DNA of 64,000 nucleotides, taken from contig BQMF02000122.1 of the NCBI GenBank assembly GCA_027922465.2, forward strand, positions 682,001 to 746,000, in the 5' to 3' direction. The notes beneath the pieces are model-generated. The model ran no database searches and was not told where the DNA came from. It saw only the letters and a list, made by a program, of their open reading frames with translations. This document shows positions 23,106-35,019 of this stretch, piece after piece (within the stretch, counting starts at the first letter, position 1; the number at the start of each line of letters is the position of its first letter). The translations under genes were made by a program, and so were the position numbers. The DNA comes from Turritopsis dohrnii. Lineage: Eukaryota > Cnidaria > Hydrozoa > Anthoathecata > Oceaniidae.

Positions 23106-24425
23106 GGAAGTAACGCCACACAAACAACTGTGTGAATTGTTTAACATTTCATTGAAAGAACATATGAAACTTAAAGTAAAAGAAAATATTAAAAATTCAC
23201 GCTGTAAAGACTTTATGGATCTGCAAACAGGACTAAAGATGATGGAACAAAAAAGTTGTTCGTCTTTTCTAATTGAATTTTTAATTGATGCACAAATTAC
23301 TGGAAGTAAAAACTATGGTAGAATATACCGATTTTTCCACGATCATAGTTGTATATAAAAACAGTGCATTAGTTAAATAAATTCAAAAGAGCTGACGTAG
23401 CAGTTTACTTAGAGGAAGTTTTGTTTCTGTGTAAGTCATTGTTTTGGACTTGCCAGAACCTGGTCTCTTCTTTAAAGCTTAGTTTCTGTATTGAAGGTCA
23501 AGTGCTTAAAACTTTAATTGTTTTAATTGGACAAATGATTGAATTTTTCCCGAACTTAAAAGCATCAATAGTTCCAAAACTACAATATTTTAAAGTCAGG
23601 AGCAACAATTCATGAAAATATTCTGTCAGTGTAATCGAGCAGATATGTCCATCCGGTGGTACTCGTTATTCAAAATTCAGAACACTAATAGGTATCTATG
23701 ACATGAGTAGATCAAACTGCTATCAATCAATCAATCAATCAATCTGGCCAATCAGATGTTAAATTTTCATACCATGCGCGTATCAAACGTTATAAGGGGA
23801 ACTCTCAATCATGATTGCTCTGAAATTTTTAGATTTTTTTCAACTTGGAAATGTAAAATTACACTCTGTTTATTAGGTCATTTTGTTTATTAGAAGCTCT
23901 CTAGGATTTCGAAATTCCATTACAATTTTAACTGCAAATGTCACTGTAGAGTTTACCCATGGTTTTATAAAATTCCTCAAAAACGTAGTTGCTTCAATAA
24001 AAATAGACAATCATTGAAATTATAATCTTCAAATTATTGTATCTTTCATTCAAATGGAGTTGGAAATAAAATGCAACCTCCTGGCATAAAATATTCCACC
24101 TACCACATTATCAAAGGTATGTCTATTATCTTTTGTCTTAATTGATCGTTAAGGAATTGATGAGTTTTGCCAAACTTACTTTTTGATTTCTTCTTCTTCT
24201 TTTCCATTTCCTACAAAAAGTACATCATGAAAAACATAAAAAGATAAGGATTCTATTGAACATTTAGAAGAATAAATTGGAATTTTGGATGTTTACTATA
24301 AAAATTGCGCTAATATTTGTTTTTGCCGCATTTTTGAAACACCCTGTATTTGTCTCGTTACTTAACTGAAGTTATCTGTATTATCTGCATAACATCTCAT
24401 GATAAAGTAGCAACAGGTTGGCTGT
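23106..24425. other. Intergenic between GPCR and large transposon
   Basis: Only short frames (23137-23358, 23421-23615) without recognisable domains; the first could be GPCR 3' untranslated sequence. An (AATC)n microsatellite lies at about 23724-23743. Confidence 0.4.
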
Positions 24426-24431
24426 AATTAG
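24426..24431. repeat. Target site duplication, left (AATTAG)
   Basis: Identical to 30785-30790 and directly adjacent to the terminal inverted repeat. Confidence 0.85.
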
Positions 24432-24468
24432 TACCGTGGATCAAAGGTGACATTTGTTCGTCATCTTT

Positions 24469-24697
24469 TTTTTTTTTTTTTAAAAAAAAAAAGTCTTCTT
24501 GTAAAAGTAGTCGTGTTTAGTATTACTTTTTTTTAAAAAAAAAAGTCTTCTTGTAAAAGTAGTCGTGTTTAGTATTACTTTTTTTTTTAAAAAAAAAAAG
24601 TCTTCTTGTAAAAGTAGTCGTGTTTAGTATTACTTTTTTTTAAAAAAAAAAAAAAGTCTTCTTGTAAAAGTAGTCGTGTTTAGTATTACTTTTTTTT
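24469..24697. repeat. Left subterminal tandem repeat, four units of about 60 bp
   Basis: Each unit has a T-run followed by an A-run (a self-complementary core), then AGTCTTCTTGTAAAAGTAGT and CGTGTTTAGTATTAC. The units are near-identical apart from homopolymer length. They may serve as transposase binding sites, as subterminal repeats do in other DNA transposons; that is inference. Confidence 0.85.
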
Positions 24698-24883
24698 ATC
24701 AAAAAGAAGTATTTTAATTCTTTTTTAACAAGAAAAACAAAACAAAAAGAAAAAAAAAACAACCGCTGATATTTTTGTTACACTTTTTTAATTTGATCAA
24801 AAAGGGCATGATTCAATAAGTTGTTGTGCTTTTGTGTTTTTACTTTTCTATAGTTACTCGGTTGTCGTACATTTCGGTTTTCA

Positions 24884-24891
24884 TATATAAG
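24884..24891 (+). promoter_or_regulatory. Candidate TATA box of the integrase gene
   Basis: TATATAAG stands about 26 bases before an initiator-like CCAGTTG (A at 24910) and 118 bases before the first ATG of the integrase frame at 25002. Confidence 0.5.
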
Positions 24892-25001
24892 ACACGTGTA
24901 ACTCCTGCCAGTTGTCTTTTCAGGTACACGTTATCATAGCACAAACAGGTAAAGTTCAATTTCTCTTAGTTAAAGTTTTCTTCCACACGCTGCGACTTTT
25001 C

Positions 25002-26207
25002 ATGGCATTCAGTCCTCGTTTTGTTATAGACGACATGCAAAGACAGTCGAGGGACAGAAATGATGTCATTAAGCAATACTTTCATTATGGTTATTCGTAC
25101 AAGGAAATAATCAGTTTGTTAGAAGTACAGCATGGTTGCAAAGTTAGTGTGCGACAACTCAATCGTATACTGAGGTCTCTGTCACTTTATAGAAGGTATG
25201 ATAAAACGTCGTTGAACCGTGTAATTGACGAAGTTGGTGAAGAATTGCAAGGGTCCGGATCTTCGTTTGGTTATAGACTAATGCATCAAAAATTACGGTC
25301 GAAAGGACTTGTTGTTGACCACCACACAGTTAGATTGGTTATAAAAAGTCTTGATCCGGATGGCGTGAAAGCCAGGGCAGCTAAAAGGCTGACGCGCCGT
25401 ACATATTTATCACAAGGTCCGAATTTTACCTGGCATGTTGACGGATACGATAAACTCAAACCGTTCGGATTTGCAATCCACGGTGCTATCGACGGTTATA
25501 GCAGGAGAATTCTGTGGCTAAATGTAGCGGCTAGTAACAACAACCCGAAAGTTATAGCAGATTATTTTGTCAATTGTGTAAAATCATTGCAATTTGTACC
25601 TCGCTTAATTCGAGCTGACAGAGGTTCAGAAAATGTCGTGTTGGGCGGAATACAGCGCTTTCTCCGCAGACAGTTCACAGATTCATTTGCTGGTGATGCA
25701 AGTTTTATGTATGGACCATCTACACGCAACCAACGAATAGAATCTTGGTGGTCACTTTTCCGACGCAATCGGTGTAACTGGTGGATCAACTTTTTCAAAG
25801 ATCTCTGCGAAACTGTTACATTAGATTTGAGTCTGAACTACCACGTAGAATGTATTCGTTTTTGCTACATGGGAATTCTTCGCCAGGAGCTGAATGAAAC
25901 GCAGAATTTATGGAATAATCATCGCATTCGATATATTCGAAATTCAGAGTGTCCAGCAGGCCGACCTGAAATTTTATTTTTTGCTCCCCATTTGTCAGGT
26001 GGAACAGATAGAAGTTATAGTATAACCGCCTCTGATATAGCGCTAGCAAAGCAATTTTGTGAGGAGCCGTCAGAATTAGGCTGTTCAGACGAATTCGTGG
26101 AACTAGCACAGATTATAATGCAAGAAAACAACTTCAACATGCCTACGACTATAGCAGAGGCAACGAGTCTTTTGGAAACACTTTTGACAGAAATCGACAG
26201 TCTTTGA
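25002..26207 (+). CDS. IS3-like DDE integrase (transposase)
   Basis: The open frame extends upstream to 24912, but the first ATG is at 25002, giving 401 residues. The N-terminus has a helix-turn-helix-like stretch (DVIKQYFHYGYSYKEIISLL), then an HTH_21-like region (GYRLMHQKLRSKG). The integrase core follows with D in TWHVDGYDKL, D in LIRADRGSENV and E in NQRIESWWS, the DDE triad. ECPAGRPEILFF and DEFVELAQIIM follow and are shared with the gene at 0.1-2.1 kb. It presumably cuts and joins the ends of the 24432-30784 element. No stop or frameshift is seen, so it may be active. It is intronless, unlike its relative at the left edge of the window. Confidence 0.85.
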   Translation: MAFSPRFVIDDMQRQSRDRNDVIKQYFHYGYSYKEIISLLEVQHGCKVSVRQLNRILRSLSLYRRYDKTSLNRVIDEVGEELQGSGSSFGYRLMHQKLRSKGLVVDHHTVRLVIKSLDPDGVKARAAKRLTRRTYLSQGPNFTWHVDGYDKLKPFGFAIHGAIDGYSRRILWLNVAASNNNPKVIADYFVNCVKSLQFVPRLIRADRGSENVVLGGIQRFLRRQFTDSFAGDASFMYGPSTRNQRIESWWSLFRRNRCNWWINFFKDLCETVTLDLSLNYHVECIRFCYMGILRQELNETQNLWNNHRIRYIRNSECPAGRPEILFFAPHLSGGTDRSYSITASDIALAKQFCEEPSELGCSDEFVELAQIIMQENNFNMPTTIAEATSLLETLLTEIDSL

Positions 26208-27086
26208 AGTTAAGATAAAATAGTTCATGGTTTTGTATCTCACTAATAATTTTGCAATAACAAGTGAATATATACATCATGAAAACACAGCATTTCTACT
26301 AAAATTGCTTCACATACCCATTAAACAATTCCCAGGCGGAACAAAGCCGAAGGATAAAGTTTGATGGATTAGTTTTTGAGAATATTCTTTAAGCCAACGT
26401 TAACCAAAATGAGAAAAATATAATTAAACCATAAAATCAACTCACGCGAACCCACCTCAAGCCATAGGTTAACGTAGGGAAAAACTTCAAAAAATTCGAT
26501 AGTGAGAACCAAGCTTAAAAACCAAAGTAAAGGTCTAGAATAATTTATCACTAATTTCACAACGCCGTAAAAATTAGTTGTTTTTTTCTCTAAACATACA
26601 CATAGAACCAACTGATATTGCTCAACAAAATATTTTATCTAAGATATGTGGCACTTTGCTTTAAAAACAGTAGACAAACACTTTTTTCTGAAAGTCAGGA
26701 ATGAAATGTATCAAAACAGAAATATCTCTTACATTAATCTAAAACTTATATAATCTGTTAAAAATGCCACAAAACAACTTTCTCATTAAGAAAATTAAGA
26801 ATAGAATATAAAACACAGGAAAATCAAACTGTCTGCACTGGCAAGTATAAAGTAAATTTATGAGTTCACTTTCTTTGGGAAAAAATAACTTTTACGGAAT
26901 AAAAACAATAAAACTATTGACATTTGTGTTGGCAATAACATAATATCCAATCAATGCAACAAGCTTTCAAAACCAGTTTGAAATGTTACAATATTTTTAA
27001 ACAAAAACAGCAAATTGCTATCACAAACTTAACTTATGTAGAAACAAACTTCCAAAGTACAACACATTAGTATGCAATAGCATCAA

Positions 27087-30000
27087 TTACAAAGCATCAT
27101 GTACTGCCCATGTGTCCTCACTACCAATGTACGTAGACAAATTCTGTCTCAAAGCTGTAAATGAATTATACTGTCTCGGCAATATCAATATCTTAAAGCA
27201 AGTTTTCGATATAGGTCTCAAATGATCCAATTTTTGATTTGAAAACTCTACACGTATCACAGAACTTGGATTGAAATTCGTACCTCCAGTGATGAATCTA
27301 ATGAATTTGGATAACTCGGTTTTACTTGTGCTTCTTATATAACGGTGTAGCCAAGTGGTAATTCGATCATCATTTTTACATACAGGAAAAGTTTCTAGAC
27401 TTTTAATAACAATGTCAGGAGTTGGTATAGTTACTTGATACAAAGCATCCACTGTTTCTGGTGATATTTTGTTGAAAAGAGGCCCAAAACCCTTTCCCAT
27501 TGATTGCATAGCAAAGCAAGGCATTTGAATCAGAGCAATTCTCGCTGCCTTAGTAATCAAATCCATTACATTACTTGAAGTTGGAAGAGTGAAGATAGAA
27601 TACTCAGTCAATATATCCATGATTGGCTGTGTTTCTTTTGATTCACCACGAGAAAATGAGTTGAGTAGTTCAAATTCTTGAGGAGTCACAAAATGCATGA
27701 ATGAATTTTGAAGATCAGTATCAGTTACATCTTTACACAATAGTTGTTTAAACGACGATTTACATAACTGTATTGGGAAAATATCATACAAAACATACCC
27801 ATGGTATATAATTTTCCCAATTACTTCTAGTTCTTCTTCATCAAATAACGTTGGCGGAACCTTCTCAAAAAATCCATCCATTCTTGAATAAAGTTGATCA
27901 TAGAATGCTGAGTAAGCATCACGACATACCCCATCTCCAACTGCATCTTCACCACAAAAAGAAATAGCTATTGTTCCTTTAATAGTTTGTCTTTTTTTGT
28001 ACAAGGTTAACATATCCTCATAGATTTTATCACGTGAAACTGTGACATGTTGTTGTTCTTGTTTTAAATGTTCTTTCTCCTGATTACGTAGCCGTTGAAA
28101 TTTACTGTATTCCATATCATAATCTGTATCCTGAGGTTTGCCTATAACCTCTGAAGCAACTTCTGATGACTTTGTTGCGGACGATTCTTCTGATTCCATA
28201 TTATACACACCTGACACTACAGTAGTATCAAGATCAAACTCGTGTTTAGTATTGAATCCTTTAAACGCTACTTCTGGTGACATAATCATAGGAGATTCCA
28301 CTTCTTGCATGTTATAGACACCAGGTACTGCAACATTATTAACATCAACAACCTTCCCCTTGTAGTCTATCAGACAAAAATATTCTGGACGTACTGAAAA
28401 GCTCCCAATCCAATCATATACCTCTAAGAAAAAGCAGCCATCTCTAAACAACCTAACTTTTTTCCCACAATGGATGTGTCTGACTGAAATTGTAATATGA
28501 GCTTCATCTAGCAATGGTTCTGGTTTAACTCTTTCTTTTCTTGCATTCATTACTTCTAACAGTCTATTTTCTTCAGCTTTCATTCTTTCTTTTTCTCTAT
28601 CACTTCTCAGCGATTCCATGTACTCCTCATCTTGTTTTTTAATCAATGACATTCTTTCTTCACTTGTTTCTGAAACTCTATTGGTTGATGTTAATGGTAG
28701 GTGGCATGACTACTCTGTGGCAATGACGTCAAATCAACAACAGCTGGCATATCAGAGGAGGCTGAAAAAGATGATGATATAATATATACAGTAATCTAGG
28801 ACATAAAGATTTTAACTTTTCTAAAAGACACAAAAGTTATTTTTTAAAGCGTCTATATGTCAAATATTGTCATATCACAGCCAGAGATGAAAATTTCCTG
28901 AATGATTAAGTCGAATTTTTGGTATACTAATTTTATTTTCATACCAAGCTGTTACGTTTTTCTCCTGCATATATAAATATAAGATTTCGTTGTAACATTT
29001 TATTGTCATATCACATAAATCTTTTCACACACCAAACAATGCATCAATACTAACAAGAAATACAACAATACTACCTTTGCTGTCAGTTCTTGAGGGATGT
29101 TCAATAGTAAAATCGTCGTCTGAATCATTCTCGTATCCATCTACATCTAGGAGTTTTTGTATAACTGATTTCTCTTTTGTTAGTAGATACAGTCGAGTCT
29201 TTGCGAGCTTATGTTGATTAATGTAATCCTGAAGTGTAATTTTTTCAGCTTCAAAAATTGCCACTGCATTGTAATTTCCAACTGCTCTATGAAAGTTTTT
29301 AATAGGTTTTTTAACATTACAAAAGGTAGCTTCTCCATCAGGAAAAAAAATTGCTTCCATAGCTTCTTGAATTTCTTTCAGGGTTGAGTCACATTTGAAT
29401 GACTGTTGTCTTACACCTCCACCTTTGTTCATTCTGATATTGACATATTTCTTGAGCTTATGGTCATAGTTCATCCACCCTAGATAGCAAGTCCGGGGTA
29501 CATGTCCTTTCCGTTTTCTTACATTAGGAGCAAGTCGCTCTTTTCCAGTGCTCTTCACAATACTTGCCAATACACTTTTTCTATCCACATCTTCATTTTC
29601 AGTTGAATAGTTTTTTTTGCAAAAAACCTTTACACATATTATGTGACCCTTTTCAACAAGACCAAGAGCCTGTAATTCTTGAGATGTCGCTTCAAGCACT
29701 GCATTGCCATCCATCTATGAAATAGGTAGTAGGTTGGCTATAAAACTTGAACTGGCTACCTATATACATCGTGTTCAAATGTGATAAGTAAATACTGAAG
29801 ACTTTGTTGAAGTTTTTTTTAAACTTATACATTTTATGTGTATAGGTAGCTTTTAATAATATATATAATAAATAGTTTAGTAGATATAGATGATACATTT
29901 ATTATAGAGAGAGAAAGAGAGAGAGAGAGGAAGAACATTCACAACACACCTTGTTGTCTTTGAAATTTTGAACCACTACATCTGATACACCCCTTTCGAG

Positions 30001-30239
30001 CAAGAATTCACATATCTATAGATACAATCAGAAAAAAGGGACATAAAACATTCAAAGTTTGAAAATATAAGTGGTGCTTGGTTTATTTATACTGGCATAT
30101 TTATTTCTCGAAGAATAGTAAATCAAAACAGTCGAAACATTCTTCAATTCAAAACATTATAGGTGATTATGTTTCAAACCTTCCTGAAAAGTAGTTTTAC
30201 ACTCACTTGTTCAACAGAAAAAGTTCCAGTTTCAGACAT
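27087..30239 (-). CDS. SAM-domain / HECT-type E3 ubiquitin ligase gene inside the transposon, one frameshift
   Basis: Four exons on the minus strand: 30207-30239 (ATG), 29950-30015, 29075-29714 and 27087-28761, with GT-AG borders and matching phases. Exons 1-3 give a SAM domain (ICEFLLERGVSDVVVQNF, then MDGNAVLEATSQELQALGL). Exon 4 has a UIM/UBX-like charged helix (QDEEYMESLRSDREKERM), a possible ubiquitin-like fold (SVRHIHCGKKVRLF ... VYDWIGS) and a C-terminal HECT domain of about 305 residues. Its catalytic Cys is in ISKTCFKILILPRQY, 37 residues from the end. The N-lobe has GEDAVGDGVCRDAYSAFYDQL. HECT enzymes take ubiquitin on this Cys before passing it to a substrate. A one-base shift near 28691-28708 separates the exon 4 start from the HECT frame; it is a mutation, an error or an unseen small intron. 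If translation starts at the inner ATG, the HECT part alone is 521 residues. Confidence 0.75.
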
Positions 30240-30360
30240 GTTCTCCGCACCACTGGTCAGCATCTTTATAATTTTTGTTTTGTTGATGTTGCTAACTTTT
30301 ACGACAACCGATAATACATTTCACCACGTGGTTGTTCAAAAAAAAAGAGCGACGAATTTT

Positions 30361-30655
30361 TAGCGTGTGAAACGAGTCGTGTTTTTTTAAGCATTTTTAA
30401 GCTAAAAAAGAACGACAAATAAACATAAAATGAGTTGTGTTTTTTTTCACAGAAAAAAAGCGAGAAAATGCACATAATGTGAGTCACGTTTTTTTTTAAA
30501 AAAAAGAGTGACAAAAAACAAAATACATAAGTCGCGTTTTTTTTTTTTTTTCTAAAAAAAAAGAGCGACAAAAAGAACAAAATACATAAGTCGCGTTTTT
30601 TTTTTAAAAAAAAAGAGCGACAAAAAACAAAATACATAAGTCGCGTTTTTTTAAA
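30361..30655. repeat. Right subterminal tandem repeat, about five units of 57-60 bp
   Basis: Each unit contains AGTCGCG, a T-run, an A-run and AGAGCGAC, so it can fold on itself (GTCGC pairs with GCGAC), followed by AAAAAACAAAATACATA. The units differ from those at the left end, but the design (T-run/A-run palindrome within a 60-bp period) is the same. Confidence 0.85.
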
Positions 30656-30784
30656 CAAAAAACAACAGAAGAAAAAAAAGAAAAACGACCGAACGACAAC
30701 ATTGGCGTGATTTTTTTTTCAATTTTCAAGAAGATCACCTTAAAAAAAAAGATGACCAAAAAATGTCACCTCTGATCCACCGTA

Positions 30785-30790
30785 AATTAG
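30785..30790. repeat. Target site duplication, right (AATTAG)
   Basis: Matches 24426-24431. Confidence 0.85.
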
Positions 30791-33228
30791 AAACGAAAAG
30801 ACCGCTTTTTAAAATGGAATTGCGTATTAAGTTAACAACAACCAGCTGAAAGTTCAAGTCTACAACAGTAATGGCGTCGCTCAATTTTCACGCGGTAATA
30901 TTTTGTCTCTTCGCTGTTGCAATTCGAGTTAAGTTGCTTTTTTAGTCAACTGCTGTTAATTTCAAAGCCATTTTAATTTGGTCGTCCTCCAAAAGGCTAT
31001 CAAGCATTTCTCTCAAAAAAGCGATGAGAGGTGGGAATGAAAAGCAACTACGGACGGGCATATCGCCGTAGTGGGGACCAAGCTTTAGAGTAGAAAAGGA
31101 AAGCGTACAAATAACCTTATCGCCACGTTAGACTGAAAAGAAATATGATAATGTTTTGACTGACCCTGAATACGCCTCTGTTGTTTGAATTGACACATTA
31201 CTGATTCTAGTTTCTGGATCATCACAATACAGTTCTGTATTCATCACTAATCCATTTCAGCATGACAACAACTGGATGCGAAACAAAAGACACTCGATCA
31301 GCTTCATGAACTATATGAGCTGATAACTAAAGACTATACTGATGAAAGCGAAGGTATGTTCGCCTTCTTTTGATAATAGTCTCATTGCCCTCGCAGCGAG
31401 CGTAAGACAATTGATTAGTCAGGTTTCGATTTTATTCCTAGACTGAATGTTTTTAAGTAGCTATTTCTTTCTTTTTTGGTTTGGAATCAAAGTTTGAAAT
31501 GGATTTTTCGCTTTGATATTTTTTGAAAATGTGTTTTTTTTTCTTTGGCTCTTACATGATTTATTTAGCAAATCTTAGTTTGAATATGAAACCCGTGGTT
31601 GCAGTTCACACATTTCCTTTGTTTGTAGCAAATCCTTTCTCATATTACTTGTTAAGCCTATGTACACTTTTTGAAAGGTACATTTAGCATGAGTGTACCT
31701 GAGGCCTAAGAGATAACAAAAAGTAACAAAGTTTTGTGCAGACTTTCATCTGTTTTAGTTAAGATCTATTTGGTATGCATATTCTAAGTCAGTTTTCAAA
31801 TACCCCATGCTATACTATGCCACATGGTTACACTACTCATTAAACTATTCGTTGCATTTTAAAACAGCGTCTGTTCTTCTCAGTCTATTGTGGAGCATTC
31901 ATAATAGTGAGAACTATTAGCTAGTTTAATTATTTGTTGTCAGGTCAATAATAATGATATCTTTCAAAATTGTTGCAAGTTATATTATTGTTATAATTAC
32001 TATTATCGTTACGTCCAGATGGGATCGTATTTTCTTCAATAGGTTTATTCTTGAAGAGGCTCTCTTTATGGTGTGTGGCAAGTGTTATGAAATGTTATGT
32101 TTTTTGTTCCGCGTTAATCATAGGCAATTATACGTTCTCGTGTTGTTAATAGGTGAATGATGATGGTAAATCTGAAGTTGTGAGTCATCCAAATTGTTTA
32201 AGCGTTAACGGTTTTTAGTACGGGTAGTTAGCGATTTCGTACTTCTCGCATTGGCACAAATTGAATATGCCTTAGTGTGTTTTATTATTCTCCAGGACAC
32301 TGTTGGTGTTCCGTTTTTCTTTCTAATTTTCCAATATTCAGCAGAGAGTGTTGTGTTGCTATATTTTTTGTTGGTAAACGAAGCGTTGCGTCCGTACTAT
32401 CTTTGTTTGAACGTTGACTCGCAAAGACCGATGTACTTCATTGGTTGGTATTGAATGATGTCGGCTGTGATGGTTGCTTTGTACACTAACGGAGAGGTCA
32501 GGCAGTTTCCATTCATTGGGCATGGTTTTTTTGTCGGTACAGTTGCACCTTACCTTGTAGTTGTACCTCTGCGTGATTTTGGAACGTAGGAAACACCCAA
32601 CTAGTTCGCAAACCTCTGCACCATCGTACGCTTCCGTGGTTACGTCAAACAATTTGTTTCCTTTTTTTTGACCCAACTTTCCTGGTTGTTGAATAATAGA
32701 GACTTACGTGCTTGGAATATTAACTCTTTGTGTTGCTGTTGTATTGGGGGGGGGGGGGGGGGATGGAATTCGCGATGAGCATTGCGTTCTAAAGAAGGTT
32801 TTTGTTGATCCATGGATAGAAGTCCTTGACATCGAACATCATGAACTTCATGAACTTCATGAGTATCAAGTTGATGGTAGTTATAAATAACATAGCAATT
32901 ATTTAATGATAAATTTTTTCTTATCAATGTACACACAATAATTGATAAACGTTTTGCAAGTTTGGGGAAATACATAGTCGCATTTTGCGAATCTTGTTGT
33001 TTTTCAGCTGAGAACATTTTCCGTCTAATTTTTCAGGACAACAAATCCACCTAGATAAAGTAACATCTTAATGATCTTGGTGGGTACTTTGAGATATCCC
33101 AACGACTTTTGAAATAACTTGCGTTCTGTCTGCTAAATAGGTGCATGTATTACTATAAATCGCAGATACATTTGTGTTAATACAAGTTTGTTTGCTTTTT
33201 TTAAGTTTCCAAGAGCATTATAAATGAA
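30791..33228. other. Intergenic with a dispersed repeat and a run of 17 G
   Basis: No supported gene. 31588-31845 is a copy of the repeat at 53925-54175. A run of 17 G lies at 32746-32762. Open frames at 32251 and 32640 have no recognisable domains. Confidence 0.5.
31588..31845 (+). repeat. Dispersed repeat, copy 1 of 2
   Basis: About 250 bases, roughly 80-85% identical to 53925-54175; both contain GGCCTAAGAGATAACAAAAA and end near CACATGGTTACACTACTCA. No ends or coding sequence identify its class. Confidence 0.8.
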
Positions 33229-34135
33229 CTAGCCGCCAAGGCGGCGTCGCTCGCCGCCCATGAGCATCTGCTCTGTGTCACCCCGGAGACCCCAATAAAC
33301 CTCATATTTCCTTAAAAACGGCTCGTACAACTTTTGTTCAGCCAGAGGCAGATTCGAACTCAAATATCAAATATCAGTTTAAACAAATAGTACCAAAAAA
33401 ACCCAAATTTCATGATGTGCTATATATTTACTTTTTAAAACCAATCGTTTTTCACTTTAACAATTACACTCAAAACATAGAGAGAAAAAACCTCAACTTA
33501 TTATTAGCTTTTGTTTGAAAAAAGTTACGCGCTCTAACAGGGTGCTATCAAACAGGGCGAAAATGGTTTCTCTTCTTAAAAAGATCACAGGGGAGGAGAA
33601 AGAATGGCACGTGCTAAATGAATAAACTGAATAAAAGAAACGTTCGATCAGAAGCGCTTAACAATTAAAAGAAATTAAATTATTAAAAGAAAAGCAACAA
33701 AATGTTTTGTTTCATGATAATCTTTGTTTACCTATCGGTTTTTAAACATTTTGATTGCTCGTAAAAAAAGTTCACCCGTCTCAGACAGTAGGGCAAGCGT
33801 TAGGATACACTGGCAAACCGAACATGCTGCCACGTTCTGCCACTGCTGCTTTTTGTCCAAAATGTTTAATCAGTTAGTTTCTTTGTATTTAGTTGATGTA
33901 CTGTTTTCAAAGCCAAGTCAACGTGGAATATAAAACTAACAATAATGATAAAAACAAAACGTTGTTCCTATTAGTTCATCAGCCAAAAAAAAAGTCACGT
34001 TCGATTGGGGTTACAATGTATTTGCTTTGAACTCACGTCGCACACAAAAAAACAACTATTTTCGCTCACAACTCAATCTACCGTTTTGCGTGACTTACAA
34101 ACAAACAGACGGAGAATCGGCTATTAATATATAGA
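33229..34135 (-). mobile_element. Array unit A
   Basis: 907 bp, CTAACAATTAAAAG subtype; last unit in transcription sense, with host DNA beyond its CTAG. Its hairpin is intact and its CAAA/CAGA repeat is short. Confidence 0.8.
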
Positions 34136-35019
34136 CTAGCCGCCAAGGCGTCGTCGCTCGCCGCCCATGTGCACCTGCTCTGTGGAGACCCCAATAAACC
34201 TCATATTTCCTGGAAAACGGCTCGTACAACTTGTGTTCAGCCAGAGGCAGATTCGAAATCAAATATCAAATATCAGTTTAAACAACGGTTCCATAAAAAC
34301 CCAAATTTCATGATGTGTCACTTATTTATATTTTTAAAACAATCGTTGATCAGTACAACAATACACTCAAAACGTAGGGAGAAAAAACTTCAACTTTTTA
34401 TTAGCTTTTGTTTTAAAAAAGTTACGCGCTCTAACATGGGTGCTATCAAACAGGGGGAAAATGGTTTCTCTTCTTAAAAAGTTCACAAGGGAGGAGAGAA
34501 AAAAGGCACGTGCTAAATAGAATAAATAGAATAAAAAAAACGTTCGATCAGAAGCGCTTAACAATTAAAAAAAGAAATTAAATTATTATAAAAGAAAAGC
34601 AAAAAAAAACATTTTGTTTTATGATACTTTTTTTTCAACTATCGGTTTTTAAACATTTTGATTGCTCAAAAAAAGAAAGTTCACCCGTCTCAGACAGTCA
34701 GGCAAGCGTTAGGATACACTGGCAAACCGCACAACTTTTTGTCCAAACTGTTTAACCAGATAGTTTCTTTGTATTTAGTTGATGTATTGTATTCAAATCT
34801 AAGTCAACGTGGCATATAAAACTAAAAATAATAATAAAAACAAAACGTTATTCCTATTAGTTCATCAGCCAAAAAAAGTCACGTTCGATTGGGGTTGCAA
34901 TGTACTTGCTTCGAACTCACGTCGCACACAAAAAAAGAAATAATTTCGCTCACAACTCAATCTACCATTTTGCGTGACTTACAAACAAACAAACAGAGAA
35001 TCGGCTATTAATATATAGA
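34136..35019 (-). mobile_element. Array unit B
   Basis: 884 bp, same subtype as A. It has lost part of the CTGCCACGTTCTGCCACTGC segment (about 34728). Confidence 0.8.

Larger units (their letters stand above)
24432..30784. mobile_element. Complete 6.35-kb IS3-like (IS3EU-type) transposon carrying integrase and SAM-HECT genes
   Basis: The left end TACCGTGGATCAAAGGTGAC and the inverted right end (TACGGTGGATCAGAGGTGAC read inward from 30784) differ at two of 20 positions, and similarity continues into a poly-T stretch. AATTAG occurs immediately outside both ends (24426-24431 and 30785-30790), a perfect 6-bp target duplication. Inside are palindromic subterminal repeats on both sides, the integrase gene on plus and the SAM-HECT gene on minus, transcribed toward each other. 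I recall 6-bp duplications as typical of the eukaryotic IS3-like group named IS3EU; the name is from memory. The perfect duplication and intact integrase suggest a fairly young insertion. Confidence 0.88.

Noticed and set aside
24469..24697. CRISPR-like regular repeats
   Set aside because: No distinct spacers, long homopolymers and a eukaryotic setting; these are subterminal transposon repeats.
30299..30658. 119-codon minus frame rich in Lys and Phe
   Set aside because: Low-complexity translation of the right subterminal tandem repeat.
32746..32762. Run of 17 G as a functional quadruplex
   Set aside because: A single homopolymer in non-coding DNA with no other support; may be a slippage product or assembly error.
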